Source: Paenibacillus vietnamensis (GTDB taxonomy: Bacteria; Bacillota; Bacilli; Paenibacillales; Paenibacillaceae). Taken from it: a stretch of 64,000 bases of DNA. Positions 27,810 to 36,460 of this stretch are shown here, piece by piece (the stretch's first letter is position 1; every line of letters begins with the position of its first letter). The stretch spans positions 62,001 through 126,000 of the forward strand of contig NZ_JAHMHW010000005.1 in assembly GCF_020169515.1 (NCBI RefSeq), given 5' to 3'. The notes beneath the pieces are model-generated. The model was not told the origin of the DNA and made no database searches. It was given only the letters and a program-made list of their open reading frames with translations. A program made the translations under genes and the position numbers.

Positions 27810-28715
27810 ATGAAAATGCCGTACGAGGTTCCCGAAAATAAGAAGCTTCGCCTGATCGTCAACACGGATGCGAAAAACGAAGCGGACGACCAGTTCGCTA
27901 TCGCTCATGCGCTGCTTACGCCCCAGTTCCGGATCGCGGGCCTTATCGCCGCTCATTTCGGCACAGGCCGCAGCGCCACCTCGATGGAGGACTCTTTCGA
28001 AGAAATCGAAAATGTGCTGCGCATTATGAAGCTGGAAGGGCAGGCCGGCGTATACCGCGGGGCGCCGGCGGCGCTGGCGGACGAAGAAACGCCGATTCCC
28101 TCCGAAGGCTCCGAGCTGATCGTCCGCGAGGCGATGAAGGACGATCCGGCTCCGTTGTTTGTTATTTTTCTAGGTCCGCTTACGGATCTGGCCTGCGCTT
28201 ATCTGCAGGAGCCGCGCATCGCGGACCGGCTGACCGCGGTCTGGATCGGCGGCGGCGCTTACCCGGCCGGCGGCGAGGAATTTAACTTAAGGAACGACGT
28301 CAAAGCGGCCAACATTGTCTTCCGTTCTCCGATTCCGCTCTGGCAGGTGCCGAGAAACGTCTACAAGATGGTCCGCGTCAGCCTGGCGGAGCTGGCGGTA
28401 AGAGTGCGGCCGCACGGAGACATCGGCCGGTATTTGTACGACCAGATGGTCGCCTTCAATTTGCTGCCGATTCACGGGCCGAGATGGCCGAAAGGCGAAT
28501 CGTGGCAGCTGGGGGACTCGCCTGCCGTATCGCTGCTGCTCGACGATCACGAGTTTGAATGCGACCTGATGGACCCGCCCCATATTACGGAAGAGATGCT
28601 CTACGAACCGGGGCCGCCTGGAGCGAGGAAAATCAGGGTATACCGTTCCGTGGACTCCAGGTTCACGCTAGAGGATATGTATGCCAAGCTGGAATTGTTC
28701 AATAAAGAAAATTAA
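27810..28715 (+). CDS. Nucleoside hydrolase (IUNH family)
   Basis: A 301-residue member of the inosine-uridine nucleoside N-ribohydrolase family. The N-terminal aspartate cluster appears as 'IVNTDAKNEADDQFAIAHAL', a variant of the usual DTDxxxDDAxA calcium site. 'FVIFLGPLTDLACAYLQEP' and 'VWIGGGAYPAGGEEFNLRND' with the later N-x-D are also family features. AGGAGG lies 11 bases upstream. In a glycosidase operon it may cleave an unusual N- or O-riboside-like bond rather than a nucleoside; this is inference. The variant aspartate motif argues against a simple housekeeping role. Confidence 0.82.
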   Translation: MKMPYEVPENKKLRLIVNTDAKNEADDQFAIAHALLTPQFRIAGLIAAHFGTGRSATSMEDSFEEIENVLRIMKLEGQAGVYRGAPAALADEETPIPSEGSELIVREAMKDDPAPLFVIFLGPLTDLACAYLQEPRIADRLTAVWIGGGAYPAGGEEFNLRNDVKAANIVFRSPIPLWQVPRNVYKMVRVSLAELAVRVRPHGDIGRYLYDQMVAFNLLPIHGPRWPKGESWQLGDSPAVSLLLDDHEFECDLMDPPHITEEMLYEPGPPGARKIRVYRSVDSRFTLEDMYAKLELFNKEN

Positions 28716-28733
28716 ACAGGGGGCGCTTATACG

Positions 28734-31409
28734 ATGTCGATCCGCATCATTAATTGCAAAACGGAATATTTGAAAAATCCGCTTGGTCTCGACACGCTTG
28801 AGCCGAGGTTGTTTTGGCAGCTGGAATCGGAGCGCCCGGGAACCGTTCAGACCGCATACCGTATTCTGGTCAGCGGCTCGCGCGAAGCGCTGGACCGGGA
28901 GGAAGGGACGGCTTGGGACAGCGGTGTCGTCTCCTCCGGCGAATCGGCGCATATCGTATATGCCGGCGAGACGCTCGAGGCGGAAGCCGCCTATTACTGG
29001 AAGGTGAAGGTTTGGGACGGTGAGGGCAGCGAGTCGGAGTGGAGCGAGCCCGCGTTCTGGACGATGGGGCTGCTGTCCCGCGGCGCATGGAAGGGAAAAT
29101 GGATCGGACGCAAAGCCGAGCAGGGCGTCGATCTGCAGCCGCCGCCGTTTCTCCGCAAGGCGTTCAAGCTGCGGAGCGGCATCCGGCGGGCGGTGGCTTA
29201 TGCGACCGCGCTTGGATTGTACGAGCTGCAGGTGAACGGGCAGCGGATCGGGGACCGGTTCGCGCCGGGCTGGACGGACTACGACAAGCGAGTGCAATAC
29301 CAGACCTACGAAATCACGGAGCTGCTGCAGGCCGGCGGCAATGCGGTCGGCGTTATTTTGGGAGACGGCTGGTATTCGGGAACGGTCGGCATGCTGGGCA
29401 GAAACGTATACGGGCAGCGGCCTTTTTTCCTCCTGCAATTGAATGTGGAATATGAAGACGGGAGCCGGGAAAGCATCGTCACGGACGACACCTGGCGAAC
29501 GATGCGGGGGCCGATTTCCTACTCCGATATGATTCTTGGCGAGACGTATGACGCGAGGCTGGAGCCGGGGGCGTGGAGCACGGCGGAATATTCGGATACG
29601 GCATGGGAGAAGCCGGATGTCCGTCCGGGTTATAACGGCCTGATCGTTGCGGCGCTTGAGCCGCCCGTGCGCATCACGCAGACGGTAAAGCCGGTAAGTG
29701 TCCGGAAGACGGCTTCGGGCAGCTATATTTTTGACATGGGGCAAAATATGGTCGGCTGGACGGAAATCAAGGCAATTGGCGAGCGGGGGATCAAAATCAC
29801 ATTAAGCCATGCCGAGATGTTGAGCCCGGACGGCTCGCTGTACCTGGACAATCTCCGCAAGGCGGTTCAGCAGGATCATTATGTGATGAAAGGCGAAGGC
29901 GAGGAGCGGTATGAGCCGCATTTTACGTTTCACGGCTTCCGTTATGTCGAGGTGATCGGCTATCCGGGCGAGCCCGGGCTGGAGCAGCTGACCGGCAAGG
30001 TGGTGCATTCGGATACGCCTCTTGCGGGCAGAATGGAAACCTCGGACGAAATGGTCAACAAGCTGTTTTCGAATATTCATTGGGGCCAGCGGGGGAACTT
30101 CCTGTCGGTGCCGACCGACTGCCCGCAGCGGGACGAGCGGCTCGGCTGGACCGGCGACGCGCAAATTTTTGCGAGAACGGCCTCCTATAACATGGATGTT
30201 TCGCGCTTTTTTACGAAGTACGTATGGGACATGATCGACTGCCAGCAGCCGTCGGGAGCGTTCACGGACGTAGCGCCCGATGCCGGCTGGATCCGTTTCA
30301 AAAATTGGAGCACCCGACTGAACTGGTTCGCGCCGGACAACTCGGGCTGGGGAGACGCCGGGGTCATCATTCCTTGGACGCTTTACCTCATGTATGGGGA
30401 TACGCGAGTGCTGGAGCGCCATTACGAGGCGATGGTGCGCTGGGTGCAGTATTTGAAAAATAACAGCGACGGTCTGGTCCGTCCGGGCTACGCGAATTAC
30501 GCGGATTGGCTGTCGATCGGAGCGGATACGCCGAACGAAGTGCTCGCAACCGCTTATTTCGCCTACAGCACCAAGCTGCTGTCGCGCATTGCCGGCGTGC
30601 TGGGCAAACGCGAGGACGAGCAGGCCTACGACGAGCTGTATGCGCAAATTGCCGATGCGTTCCGGGGCGCGTTCGTGGACGGCAGCGGGCGGATTCACGG
30701 AGATACGCAGACGGTGTACGTGCTGGCGCTCCAGTTCGGCCTGCTGACGGAGGAGCTGCGCAAAAAGGCCGTCGACCGTCTGGTCGACGATATCCGCGGA
30801 CGCGGGAACAGGCTGTCGACCGGCTTCCTCGGCGTCGGATATTTGCTGCCCGCGCTTACGGACAACGGTCAAATTGAGGTCGCCTACGATCTGCTGACGC
30901 AGGAGGAGTTCCCGTCTTGGATGTACTCCATCAAGCACGGCGCGACGACGATTTGGGAGCGTTGGGACGGCTGGACGGAGGACAAGGGCTTCCAGACGCC
31001 ATCCATGAACTCGTTCAACCATTATTCGCTCGGGTCGGTCGGCGAGTGGATGTACCGGTATATGGCCGGCATCGAGGCCGATCCCGCCGCGCCGGGGTTC
31101 AAGCATGCGGTTATCCGGCCAAGGCCGGGCGGCCGGATCAAGTGGGTGAAGGCGTCCTACGATTCCTGCTACGGGACGATCGGCAGCGAATGGCAGCTTG
31201 AGCCCAATGGCGTATTCAAGCTTCAGGTGTCGATCCCGGCGAATACGACGGCAGACGTGTACGTGCCAGGCGATGCGGTGCTCGCAGGCGGGGCCGAAGC
31301 GGGAAGCGTTTCGAGCGCGGCTTCGAAGCAGGACGGCTGCTCCGTGTTCCGGCTCGGCTCGGGCCGGTACTCCTTCGAGAGCGTGCAAGCGGGAATGCTG
31401 CGCAAGTAA
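28734..31409 (+). CDS. Alpha-L-rhamnosidase (GH78)
   Basis: An 891-residue enzyme with the full GH78 layout. An N-terminal fibronectin-like part ('AYRILVSGSREALD', 'YWKVKVWDGEGSESEWSEP') leads to the beta-sandwich domain ('ALGLYELQVNGQRIGD'), the (alpha/alpha)6 barrel and a C-terminal beta domain. The catalytic signature 'CPQRDERLGWTGDAQ' gives D467, E468 and D475, and the second acid is E742 in 'TTIWERWDGW'. No signal peptide is present, so it acts on imported oligosaccharides. AGGGGG precedes the start. It closes the module with the nucleoside hydrolase and shows that rhamnose is part of the substrate. Confidence 0.95.
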   Translation: MSIRIINCKTEYLKNPLGLDTLEPRLFWQLESERPGTVQTAYRILVSGSREALDREEGTAWDSGVVSSGESAHIVYAGETLEAEAAYYWKVKVWDGEGSESEWSEPAFWTMGLLSRGAWKGKWIGRKAEQGVDLQPPPFLRKAFKLRSGIRRAVAYATALGLYELQVNGQRIGDRFAPGWTDYDKRVQYQTYEITELLQAGGNAVGVILGDGWYSGTVGMLGRNVYGQRPFFLLQLNVEYEDGSRESIVTDDTWRTMRGPISYSDMILGETYDARLEPGAWSTAEYSDTAWEKPDVRPGYNGLIVAALEPPVRITQTVKPVSVRKTASGSYIFDMGQNMVGWTEIKAIGERGIKITLSHAEMLSPDGSLYLDNLRKAVQQDHYVMKGEGEERYEPHFTFHGFRYVEVIGYPGEPGLEQLTGKVVHSDTPLAGRMETSDEMVNKLFSNIHWGQRGNFLSVPTDCPQRDERLGWTGDAQIFARTASYNMDVSRFFTKYVWDMIDCQQPSGAFTDVAPDAGWIRFKNWSTRLNWFAPDNSGWGDAGVIIPWTLYLMYGDTRVLERHYEAMVRWVQYLKNNSDGLVRPGYANYADWLSIGADTPNEVLATAYFAYSTKLLSRIAGVLGKREDEQAYDELYAQIADAFRGAFVDGSGRIHGDTQTVYVLALQFGLLTEELRKKAVDRLVDDIRGRGNRLSTGFLGVGYLLPALTDNGQIEVAYDLLTQEEFPSWMYSIKHGATTIWERWDGWTEDKGFQTPSMNSFNHYSLGSVGEWMYRYMAGIEADPAAPGFKHAVIRPRPGGRIKWVKASYDSCYGTIGSEWQLEPNGVFKLQVSIPANTTADVYVPGDAVLAGGAEAGSVSSAASKQDGCSVFRLGSGRYSFESVQAGMLRK

Positions 31410-31414
31410 CCGCG

Positions 31415-31448
31415 CGCTCCCGCCTTGGCGGTAATCCAGAGCGGGAGC
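31415..31448 (+). terminator. Possible terminator after the rhamnosidase
   Basis: GCTCCCGC (31415-31422) pairs with GCGGGAGC (31441-31448) around an 18-base loop. Only TT follows, so termination is uncertain. Confidence 0.35.
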
Positions 31449-31920
31449 TTATGTCACCGGTTGCTTGCAGTTCCGCAAGCTTCTAAACGAACTTGACAAT
31501 ACTTTGCTATACGTGCTGATGCCGCCGAAAGGCGGTGTCAGCCGTTTGCGTTTACGGATAGTGAGGATTAGGTTAGGATTATGGGAGGCTTCTAGCTGGA
31601 TGAAACGGTGCTCGAAGGACGATAGCCCGTCCTGCAGCAGGCTGATTACGGAACGAGGGGAAAGTCTGGGATAGAATTTGGACGGTAAGTGTCTGGGGGC
31701 GCTGGCTTGGTGTAGTAACTGGATTTTATGCAGCTAATTTCCGCCGTACTCTGTTTTTCCGCAAAGTAACTGGATTTTGTACATCTAAACAGCCGAATAG
31801 AGCGGATTTGGAGCAACTCGCCTATTTAGATACACAAAATCCAGTTATTTCAGCAAGGTACAAATTTACTCCCAAAATACCTGTATGAAATCCAGTTTAT
31901 GATGCCAGCATTCCCAATAC
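31449..31920. repeat. Intergenic region with 'TAACTGGATTTT' inverted repeats
   Basis: From about 31718 the sequence carries several copies of TAACTGGATTTT (31725, 31778) and their inverted form AAAATCCAGTTATTTC (near 31848). They enclose ATCTAAACAGCC and its mirror TATTTAGATACAC, giving an almost continuous palindrome. The same family occurs near 45050, 51970 and 62290. The first 270 bases of the spacer hold no recognised gene. Confidence 0.65.
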
Positions 31921-31987
31921 CCGCGGATAAAAAAGTTGAGTGGGACCTGCCGCTGAAACGATCCACTTCTCCAAAGGAGCGATGACG

Positions 31988-34294
31988 ATGAAACGGAAAT
32001 GGGCGTTCGGATTAAACGGAAAACGGAAGCTGTTCGGCAAATTTTTATTGTCCTATGTTCTGATTTTGCTGATCCCGCTGATGGTAGGCGCGCATGCTTA
32101 TTATCAGACGGTGCAGGTCGTGAAGGACGACGCGGCGGAGCTGAACCTGGCGGTGCTGGAGCAGAGCGAGGAGGCGCTTAACCGTCTGCTGACGGAAATC
32201 CGCGATATCGTTTCCTTGCTGTCGCTGGATTCGGATCTGCTGAATGTGATGCTGACCGCCGACGCTTCATGGCCGCCGCAGGCGGTGTACAAGTTCTCCC
32301 AGCTGCAGAAAAACGAATTGAACATGCTGTCGACGAACCAGCTGTTCTCCAATCTGTTCGTCTATCTCGAGAAAAGCGAAGCCGTCATCTCCGGCGACCG
32401 GATCGACAAGCTGGACTCTCAGCCGATAAAGATCGGCGACGTTCCGTTCGGCCTGTGGCTGGAGGATACCATCGCCGGCGAGCGGATGAACCGGTACTTG
32501 CCGCTGTCCCGCGTATACGACGGAAGAACGACGGAGGATTACGTAGCGTACGTCAGCCCTCTGCCTGCAGGCACCAACATGCGGACAGACGGAGCCGTCG
32601 TCATTCTGATCAAGGAAAGTGCAATCGTCCGGATGTTTGACCGGCTGCTGGCCGAGGAAGGCTCGTTTGCCTATATTTTGAACGAAAAAGAGGAAATGAT
32701 CGTCTCCGCATCGGCCGGCGGGGAGCGGGTCGAGACGGTGAGCGCCGGGGCCGGGAAGGATTCGTTCGTCCGCATGAACGGGACGGACATGTTCATCACG
32801 TCGGTGCATTCCCCCGGCAGCGGCTGGACCTATGTGGCCGGCCTTCCGGCGGACAGCGTGTTTGCCAAAGCGGAGTATATCAAGCGGATCAACTGGTCCA
32901 TTGCTCTGGCTGCGATAGCGTTTGGCTGCTTGGCCGCTTTGCTGCTGGCGTACCGGAACAGCAAGCCGATCGCAGAGCTGCTCGATTCGATCAAGGATTT
33001 TGCGGCAGCCCCCGGTGAGACGGGCAAGCGGGCATCCGCGATGGACGTCATTCAGAAGGCCGTGCATGAAATCATTACGAACAACAGAAGCATGAGCCTG
33101 TCCATGAAGCAGCAGCTTCCGCTCCTGCAAGCCGCCTGCTTCGAGAAAATGCTCAAGAGCGGCTTCAACCATGAAATCGAAATGCGCGCCCATCTTTCGC
33201 AAGCGGAAGTTTCGATTATCTGGGACAACGTAGCGGTCGCCGTCATCCAAATTCAGCATGCCGGGTATATGCCGGAGGAGGAGCTGACGGCGGGCAAAGC
33301 GCGGATGAAACGCCTGCTGCTGCATGAGCTTGGAGAAGGGACGTTCGTCCATGACCTGAAAGCCGAGAAGCTGGCCGTCGTGTTCTCCTTCCGCGGTCCG
33401 GAAGAGGAGGTATTCGAGCGGAGGGTCGGACAGCTCCGGCAGCTGCAGGAGAGCTTTCTCGGCGAGCTGTCCCTCATGACCTCCATTGGAGTCGGGCAGG
33501 CGTATCATCGCGTCATGGACGTCTGGCGCTCGTACAACGAAGCGTGTCAGGCGCTGGAGCACGAGGATCCGGATGCCGCCCAGAAGCTGGCGCGCTACGA
33601 TTGCATCAGCCGGCATTCCAGCCATTATTATTATCCGCCGGATGTGGAGCTGAAGGTGATGAATGCGGTCAGGGCGGGAGACACCGAGGAGCTGAGCCGG
33701 CTGCTGGAGCATATCGAAACGCAAAATATCGGGGTCCGGCAGCTAAGCCCTTGGCGCAAAAAGCAGCTGATCGCCGAAATGCAGGGCACGCTTCAAAAAA
33801 TAAGCGGACAGCTCGACTATTTGTCCGGGGACGACGGGGCCCTGCCGGACGGCCAGGGCGGGCCGGAGGCGGACGCGGCGGAGGAGTACAGCTATGCGCG
33901 CGTTCCGAAGCAGCTGCTCGCCGTCTGCGAGCGGATCAAGCGGCAGAAGACCTCCAAATACGAGGGCATGCTCGAGGGCATGAAGGCTTACATCGTCGAA
34001 AACTATAAGGACAGCAATCTCAGCCTCAGCATGCTGGCCGCCGAATACAAGCAATCCGAAACCTATGTATCCACCTTTCTGAAGGAGCAGCTTGGCGTAA
34101 CCTTCTCCGAATATTTGGAGCGGCTGCGGCTGGACGAGGCTTGCCAGCTGCTGAAGGAGGAGAAGCTGCCGATCGGGGACATCGCGATCCGGGTCGGCTA
34201 CAACAGCGACAAATCGTTCCGCAGGGCGTTCAAACGGGTGTTCGGCATACAGCCGACCTCATACCGGAATGAAACGATGGCGTGCTCCGAATAA
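31988..34294 (+). CDS. Membrane-anchored AraC family regulator
   Basis: A 768-residue one-component regulator. A helix near residues 18-38 ('FLLSYVLILLIPLMVGAHAY') and a second near 300-320 ('WSIALAAIAFGCLAALLLAY') enclose a Cache-like extracellular domain. A cytoplasmic linker follows, and the last 100 residues form an AraC domain ('QSETYVSTFLKEQLGVTFSE', 'YNSDKSFRRAFKRVFGIQPT'). AAGGAG at 31974-31979 favours the ATG at 31988 over 31982. It resembles YtdP/YesS-like regulators that sense sugars outside and act directly on DNA. Its target is probably the importer operon that starts at 34500. Confidence 0.9.
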   Translation: MKRKWAFGLNGKRKLFGKFLLSYVLILLIPLMVGAHAYYQTVQVVKDDAAELNLAVLEQSEEALNRLLTEIRDIVSLLSLDSDLLNVMLTADASWPPQAVYKFSQLQKNELNMLSTNQLFSNLFVYLEKSEAVISGDRIDKLDSQPIKIGDVPFGLWLEDTIAGERMNRYLPLSRVYDGRTTEDYVAYVSPLPAGTNMRTDGAVVILIKESAIVRMFDRLLAEEGSFAYILNEKEEMIVSASAGGERVETVSAGAGKDSFVRMNGTDMFITSVHSPGSGWTYVAGLPADSVFAKAEYIKRINWSIALAAIAFGCLAALLLAYRNSKPIAELLDSIKDFAAAPGETGKRASAMDVIQKAVHEIITNNRSMSLSMKQQLPLLQAACFEKMLKSGFNHEIEMRAHLSQAEVSIIWDNVAVAVIQIQHAGYMPEEELTAGKARMKRLLLHELGEGTFVHDLKAEKLAVVFSFRGPEEEVFERRVGQLRQLQESFLGELSLMTSIGVGQAYHRVMDVWRSYNEACQALEHEDPDAAQKLARYDCISRHSSHYYYPPDVELKVMNAVRAGDTEELSRLLEHIETQNIGVRQLSPWRKKQLIAEMQGTLQKISGQLDYLSGDDGALPDGQGGPEADAAEEYSYARVPKQLLAVCERIKRQKTSKYEGMLEGMKAYIVENYKDSNLSLSMLAAEYKQSETYVSTFLKEQLGVTFSEYLERLRLDEACQLLKEEKLPIGDIAIRVGYNSDKSFRRAFKRVFGIQPTSYRNETMACSE

Positions 34295-34414
34295 AAGGTG
34301 TGTCCGCCTCTGAAAACCGCATAAAATCAGGGGTTTCCGCCCTTCCGAAAGGAAGGTGTGTTCCGGATGAAGTGTTCCTTTACCGTTCAGGCCGGGCCGG
34401 TGTATCGTGTTTTG

Positions 34415-34428
34415 TGAGAGCGCTACCA
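34415..34428 (+). promoter_or_regulatory. Possible CcpA/LacI-type operator before the third importer operon
   Basis: TGAGAGCGCTACCA centres on the palindrome AGCGCT and differs from the cre consensus at two defined positions. It lies 72 bp before the permease start. Confidence 0.4.
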
Positions 34429-34499
34429 ATTTTAACGGCCCGGCATTGCCGCATGAGCGGCCGGCGCCGACAGAGAATTCGCAAGGGGGAGGATCGCCT

Positions 34500-35465
34500 A
34501 TGAATGACGTGGCGGCCGGACGTGCCGGTACATTCGCGGGAATACGGAGAAAAGCAAAAAAACAAAAGGTGCTGCTGCTGCTCTTCATTCCTGCAATCGC
34601 TTACTTTTTAATTTTTCACTACATTCCGATTTACGGAATCCTGATTGCTTTCAAAGATTTCCGTATGCAGGAAGGGCAGAGCTTCCTGGAATCGGTGCTG
34701 TGGGCTCCCTGGGCCGGCGCGTACGGGCTGGATCATTTTAAAACGTTTATTAACGGGCCGTATTTCCTGAAGCTGCTGCGGAACACCTTTTTGCTCGGGT
34801 TGTACTCGCTGCTGTTCGGCTTTCCGGTTCCGATCCTGTTCGCCCTGCTTCTTAACGAAATCCGGAAAAAGCATTACAAAAGCTTTGTTCAAACGATCAG
34901 CTATTTGCCGTACTTCCTGTCCGTCGTGGCGGTGATCGGCATGATGAAGATGGTGCTGTCTCCAAGCACCGGTATCGTCAATATTATTCTCGCCAAGCTC
35001 GGCCTGGAGCCGGTTTATTTCTTCGCCGATGCCAGCTGGTTCCGCTTCCTGTTCGTCAGCTCGGGCATTTGGACGTCGATGGGCATGGGCGCGGTCATCT
35101 ATTTGGCGGCTTTGTCGAAGGTCGATGCCGAGCAGTACGAATCGGCGGTCATCGACGGCGCTTCCCGGCTTCGCCAAATGTGGCATATTACGCTGCCGGC
35201 CATCAAGCCGGTCGTGGTCATTACGCTCATCCTCAATATGTCGGGCGTGCTGAGCGTCGGCTCGGAAAAAATCATTCTTATGTACAACTCGCTAACCTAC
35301 GAGACGGCGGACGTATTCTCCACCTTCGTCTACCGCAGGGGACTTGTCGAGCTGGATTTCAGCTTCGGCGCGGCCGTCGATTTGTTTAATGCGGTCGTGA
35401 ACGTCATCTTCCTGGTGACGGCAAACTATCTGGCACGAAAGGTGGCGGATGAAAGCTTATGGTAA
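34500..35465 (+). CDS. Sugar ABC transporter permease, LplB type (third importer)
   Basis: A 321-residue CUT1 permease. The first helix region is 'VLLLLFIPAIAYFLIFHYIP', and the EAA loop is 'QYESAVIDGASRLRQMWHIT'. GGGGGAGG at 34485-34492 supports the ATG at 34500, although the open frame reaches further upstream. The gene overlaps the next permease by 7 bases. It lies behind the membrane AraC regulator, in the same regulator-LplB-LplC-LplA order as many Paenibacillus sugar loci. Confidence 0.92.
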   Translation: MNDVAAGRAGTFAGIRRKAKKQKVLLLLFIPAIAYFLIFHYIPIYGILIAFKDFRMQEGQSFLESVLWAPWAGAYGLDHFKTFINGPYFLKLLRNTFLLGLYSLLFGFPVPILFALLLNEIRKKHYKSFVQTISYLPYFLSVVAVIGMMKMVLSPSTGIVNIILAKLGLEPVYFFADASWFRFLFVSSGIWTSMGMGAVIYLAALSKVDAEQYESAVIDGASRLRQMWHITLPAIKPVVVITLILNMSGVLSVGSEKIILMYNSLTYETADVFSTFVYRRGLVELDFSFGAAVDLFNAVVNVIFLVTANYLARKVADESLW

Positions 35466-36358
35466 AAGACACCTCCTTCGGCTCAAGAATACTGGATTTC
35501 ATCGTGCATGCCGTTATGGTTTTTGTCGTGCTAATTACGCTGCTGCCGCTATTGCATGTCGTATCGATCTCTTTCAGCAATCCGGATGAGATTATGAGGG
35601 GAAGGGTCGGCCTTTGGCCTGCGGACTTCAACCTGGACGCCTACTTCACGATTCTGTTCGAAAATGCCCACATCCCCCGTTCGTTTCTGAACTCTGTCAT
35701 TATTACGGTAATCGGTACGGTGCTCAACGTGCTGTTCACGACGATAACCGCCTACTCGCTGTCCAAAAGAGATCTGCTGTTCCGCCCGTTTTTCCTGATG
35801 CTGTCGGTGCTGCCGATGTTCTTCACCGGAGGTATCGTGCCGCAGTTTCTGCTGATCAAATCGCTCGGCATGATGGATTCGGTATGGGCGCTGACCGTTC
35901 CGGTGCTGATCAGCTCCTGGTGGCTGATTATTATGATTTCGTTTTTCAAAAATTTTCCTCAGGAGCTTGAGGAGGCGGCCAAGCTGGACGGCTGCGGCGA
36001 GCTGCAGACGTTAATCCGCATCGTGCTTCCGCTGTCGATGGCCGGCGTCGTTACGATTGCGTTGTTTTACGGAGTATCCCACTGGAACTCTTATTTCTCC
36101 GCCATGCTTTATATGAGGAGCTACGACAATTATCCGCTGCAGCTGATTTTGCGGGAGATCGTGCTGCAGAGCACGATGGCCGAGCAGCTGGCTTCGCAGG
36201 GCAACGCCGCCTTGGCGGAGGATATGAGCACGAAGCTTACGCCGGAAAGCGTTCAATACGCGACGTTGGTCGTGTCCATCGTCCCGATGCTCGTGATTTA
36301 TCCTTTTATCCAGAAATATTTTGTCAAAGGCATCATGATCGGCTCGCTGAAGGGCTGA
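35459..36358 (+). CDS. Sugar ABC transporter permease, LplC/YtcP type (third importer)
   Basis: A 299-residue CUT1 permease overlapping the previous gene by 7 bases, so translation is probably coupled. It shows 'VMVFVVLITLLPLLHVVSIS' as first helix and the EAA-like loop 'ELEEAAKLDGCGELQTLIRI'. The C-terminus 'QKYFVKGIMIGSLKG' is the subfamily signature. It forms the channel with the LplB-type protein for the lipoprotein at 36461. Confidence 0.92.
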   Translation: MVKDTSFGSRILDFIVHAVMVFVVLITLLPLLHVVSISFSNPDEIMRGRVGLWPADFNLDAYFTILFENAHIPRSFLNSVIITVIGTVLNVLFTTITAYSLSKRDLLFRPFFLMLSVLPMFFTGGIVPQFLLIKSLGMMDSVWALTVPVLISSWWLIIMISFFKNFPQELEEAAKLDGCGELQTLIRIVLPLSMAGVVTIALFYGVSHWNSYFSAMLYMRSYDNYPLQLILREIVLQSTMAEQLASQGNAALAEDMSTKLTPESVQYATLVVSIVPMLVIYPFIQKYFVKGIMIGSLKG

Positions 36359-36460
36359 CATGATATGAAGGAGGTGAGGCGGCAGAGGTTGATCGCCAGT
36401 CATGCATGACCAGAAACCGAAGTACTGCTTTGAATTCATGATGAGGGGGAAGGAAAGATC

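Noticed and set aside
31465..31674. 69-codon open frame in the spacer after GH78
   Set aside because: Unusual composition, no ribosome site, no similarity recognised; the spacer is better explained as non-coding.
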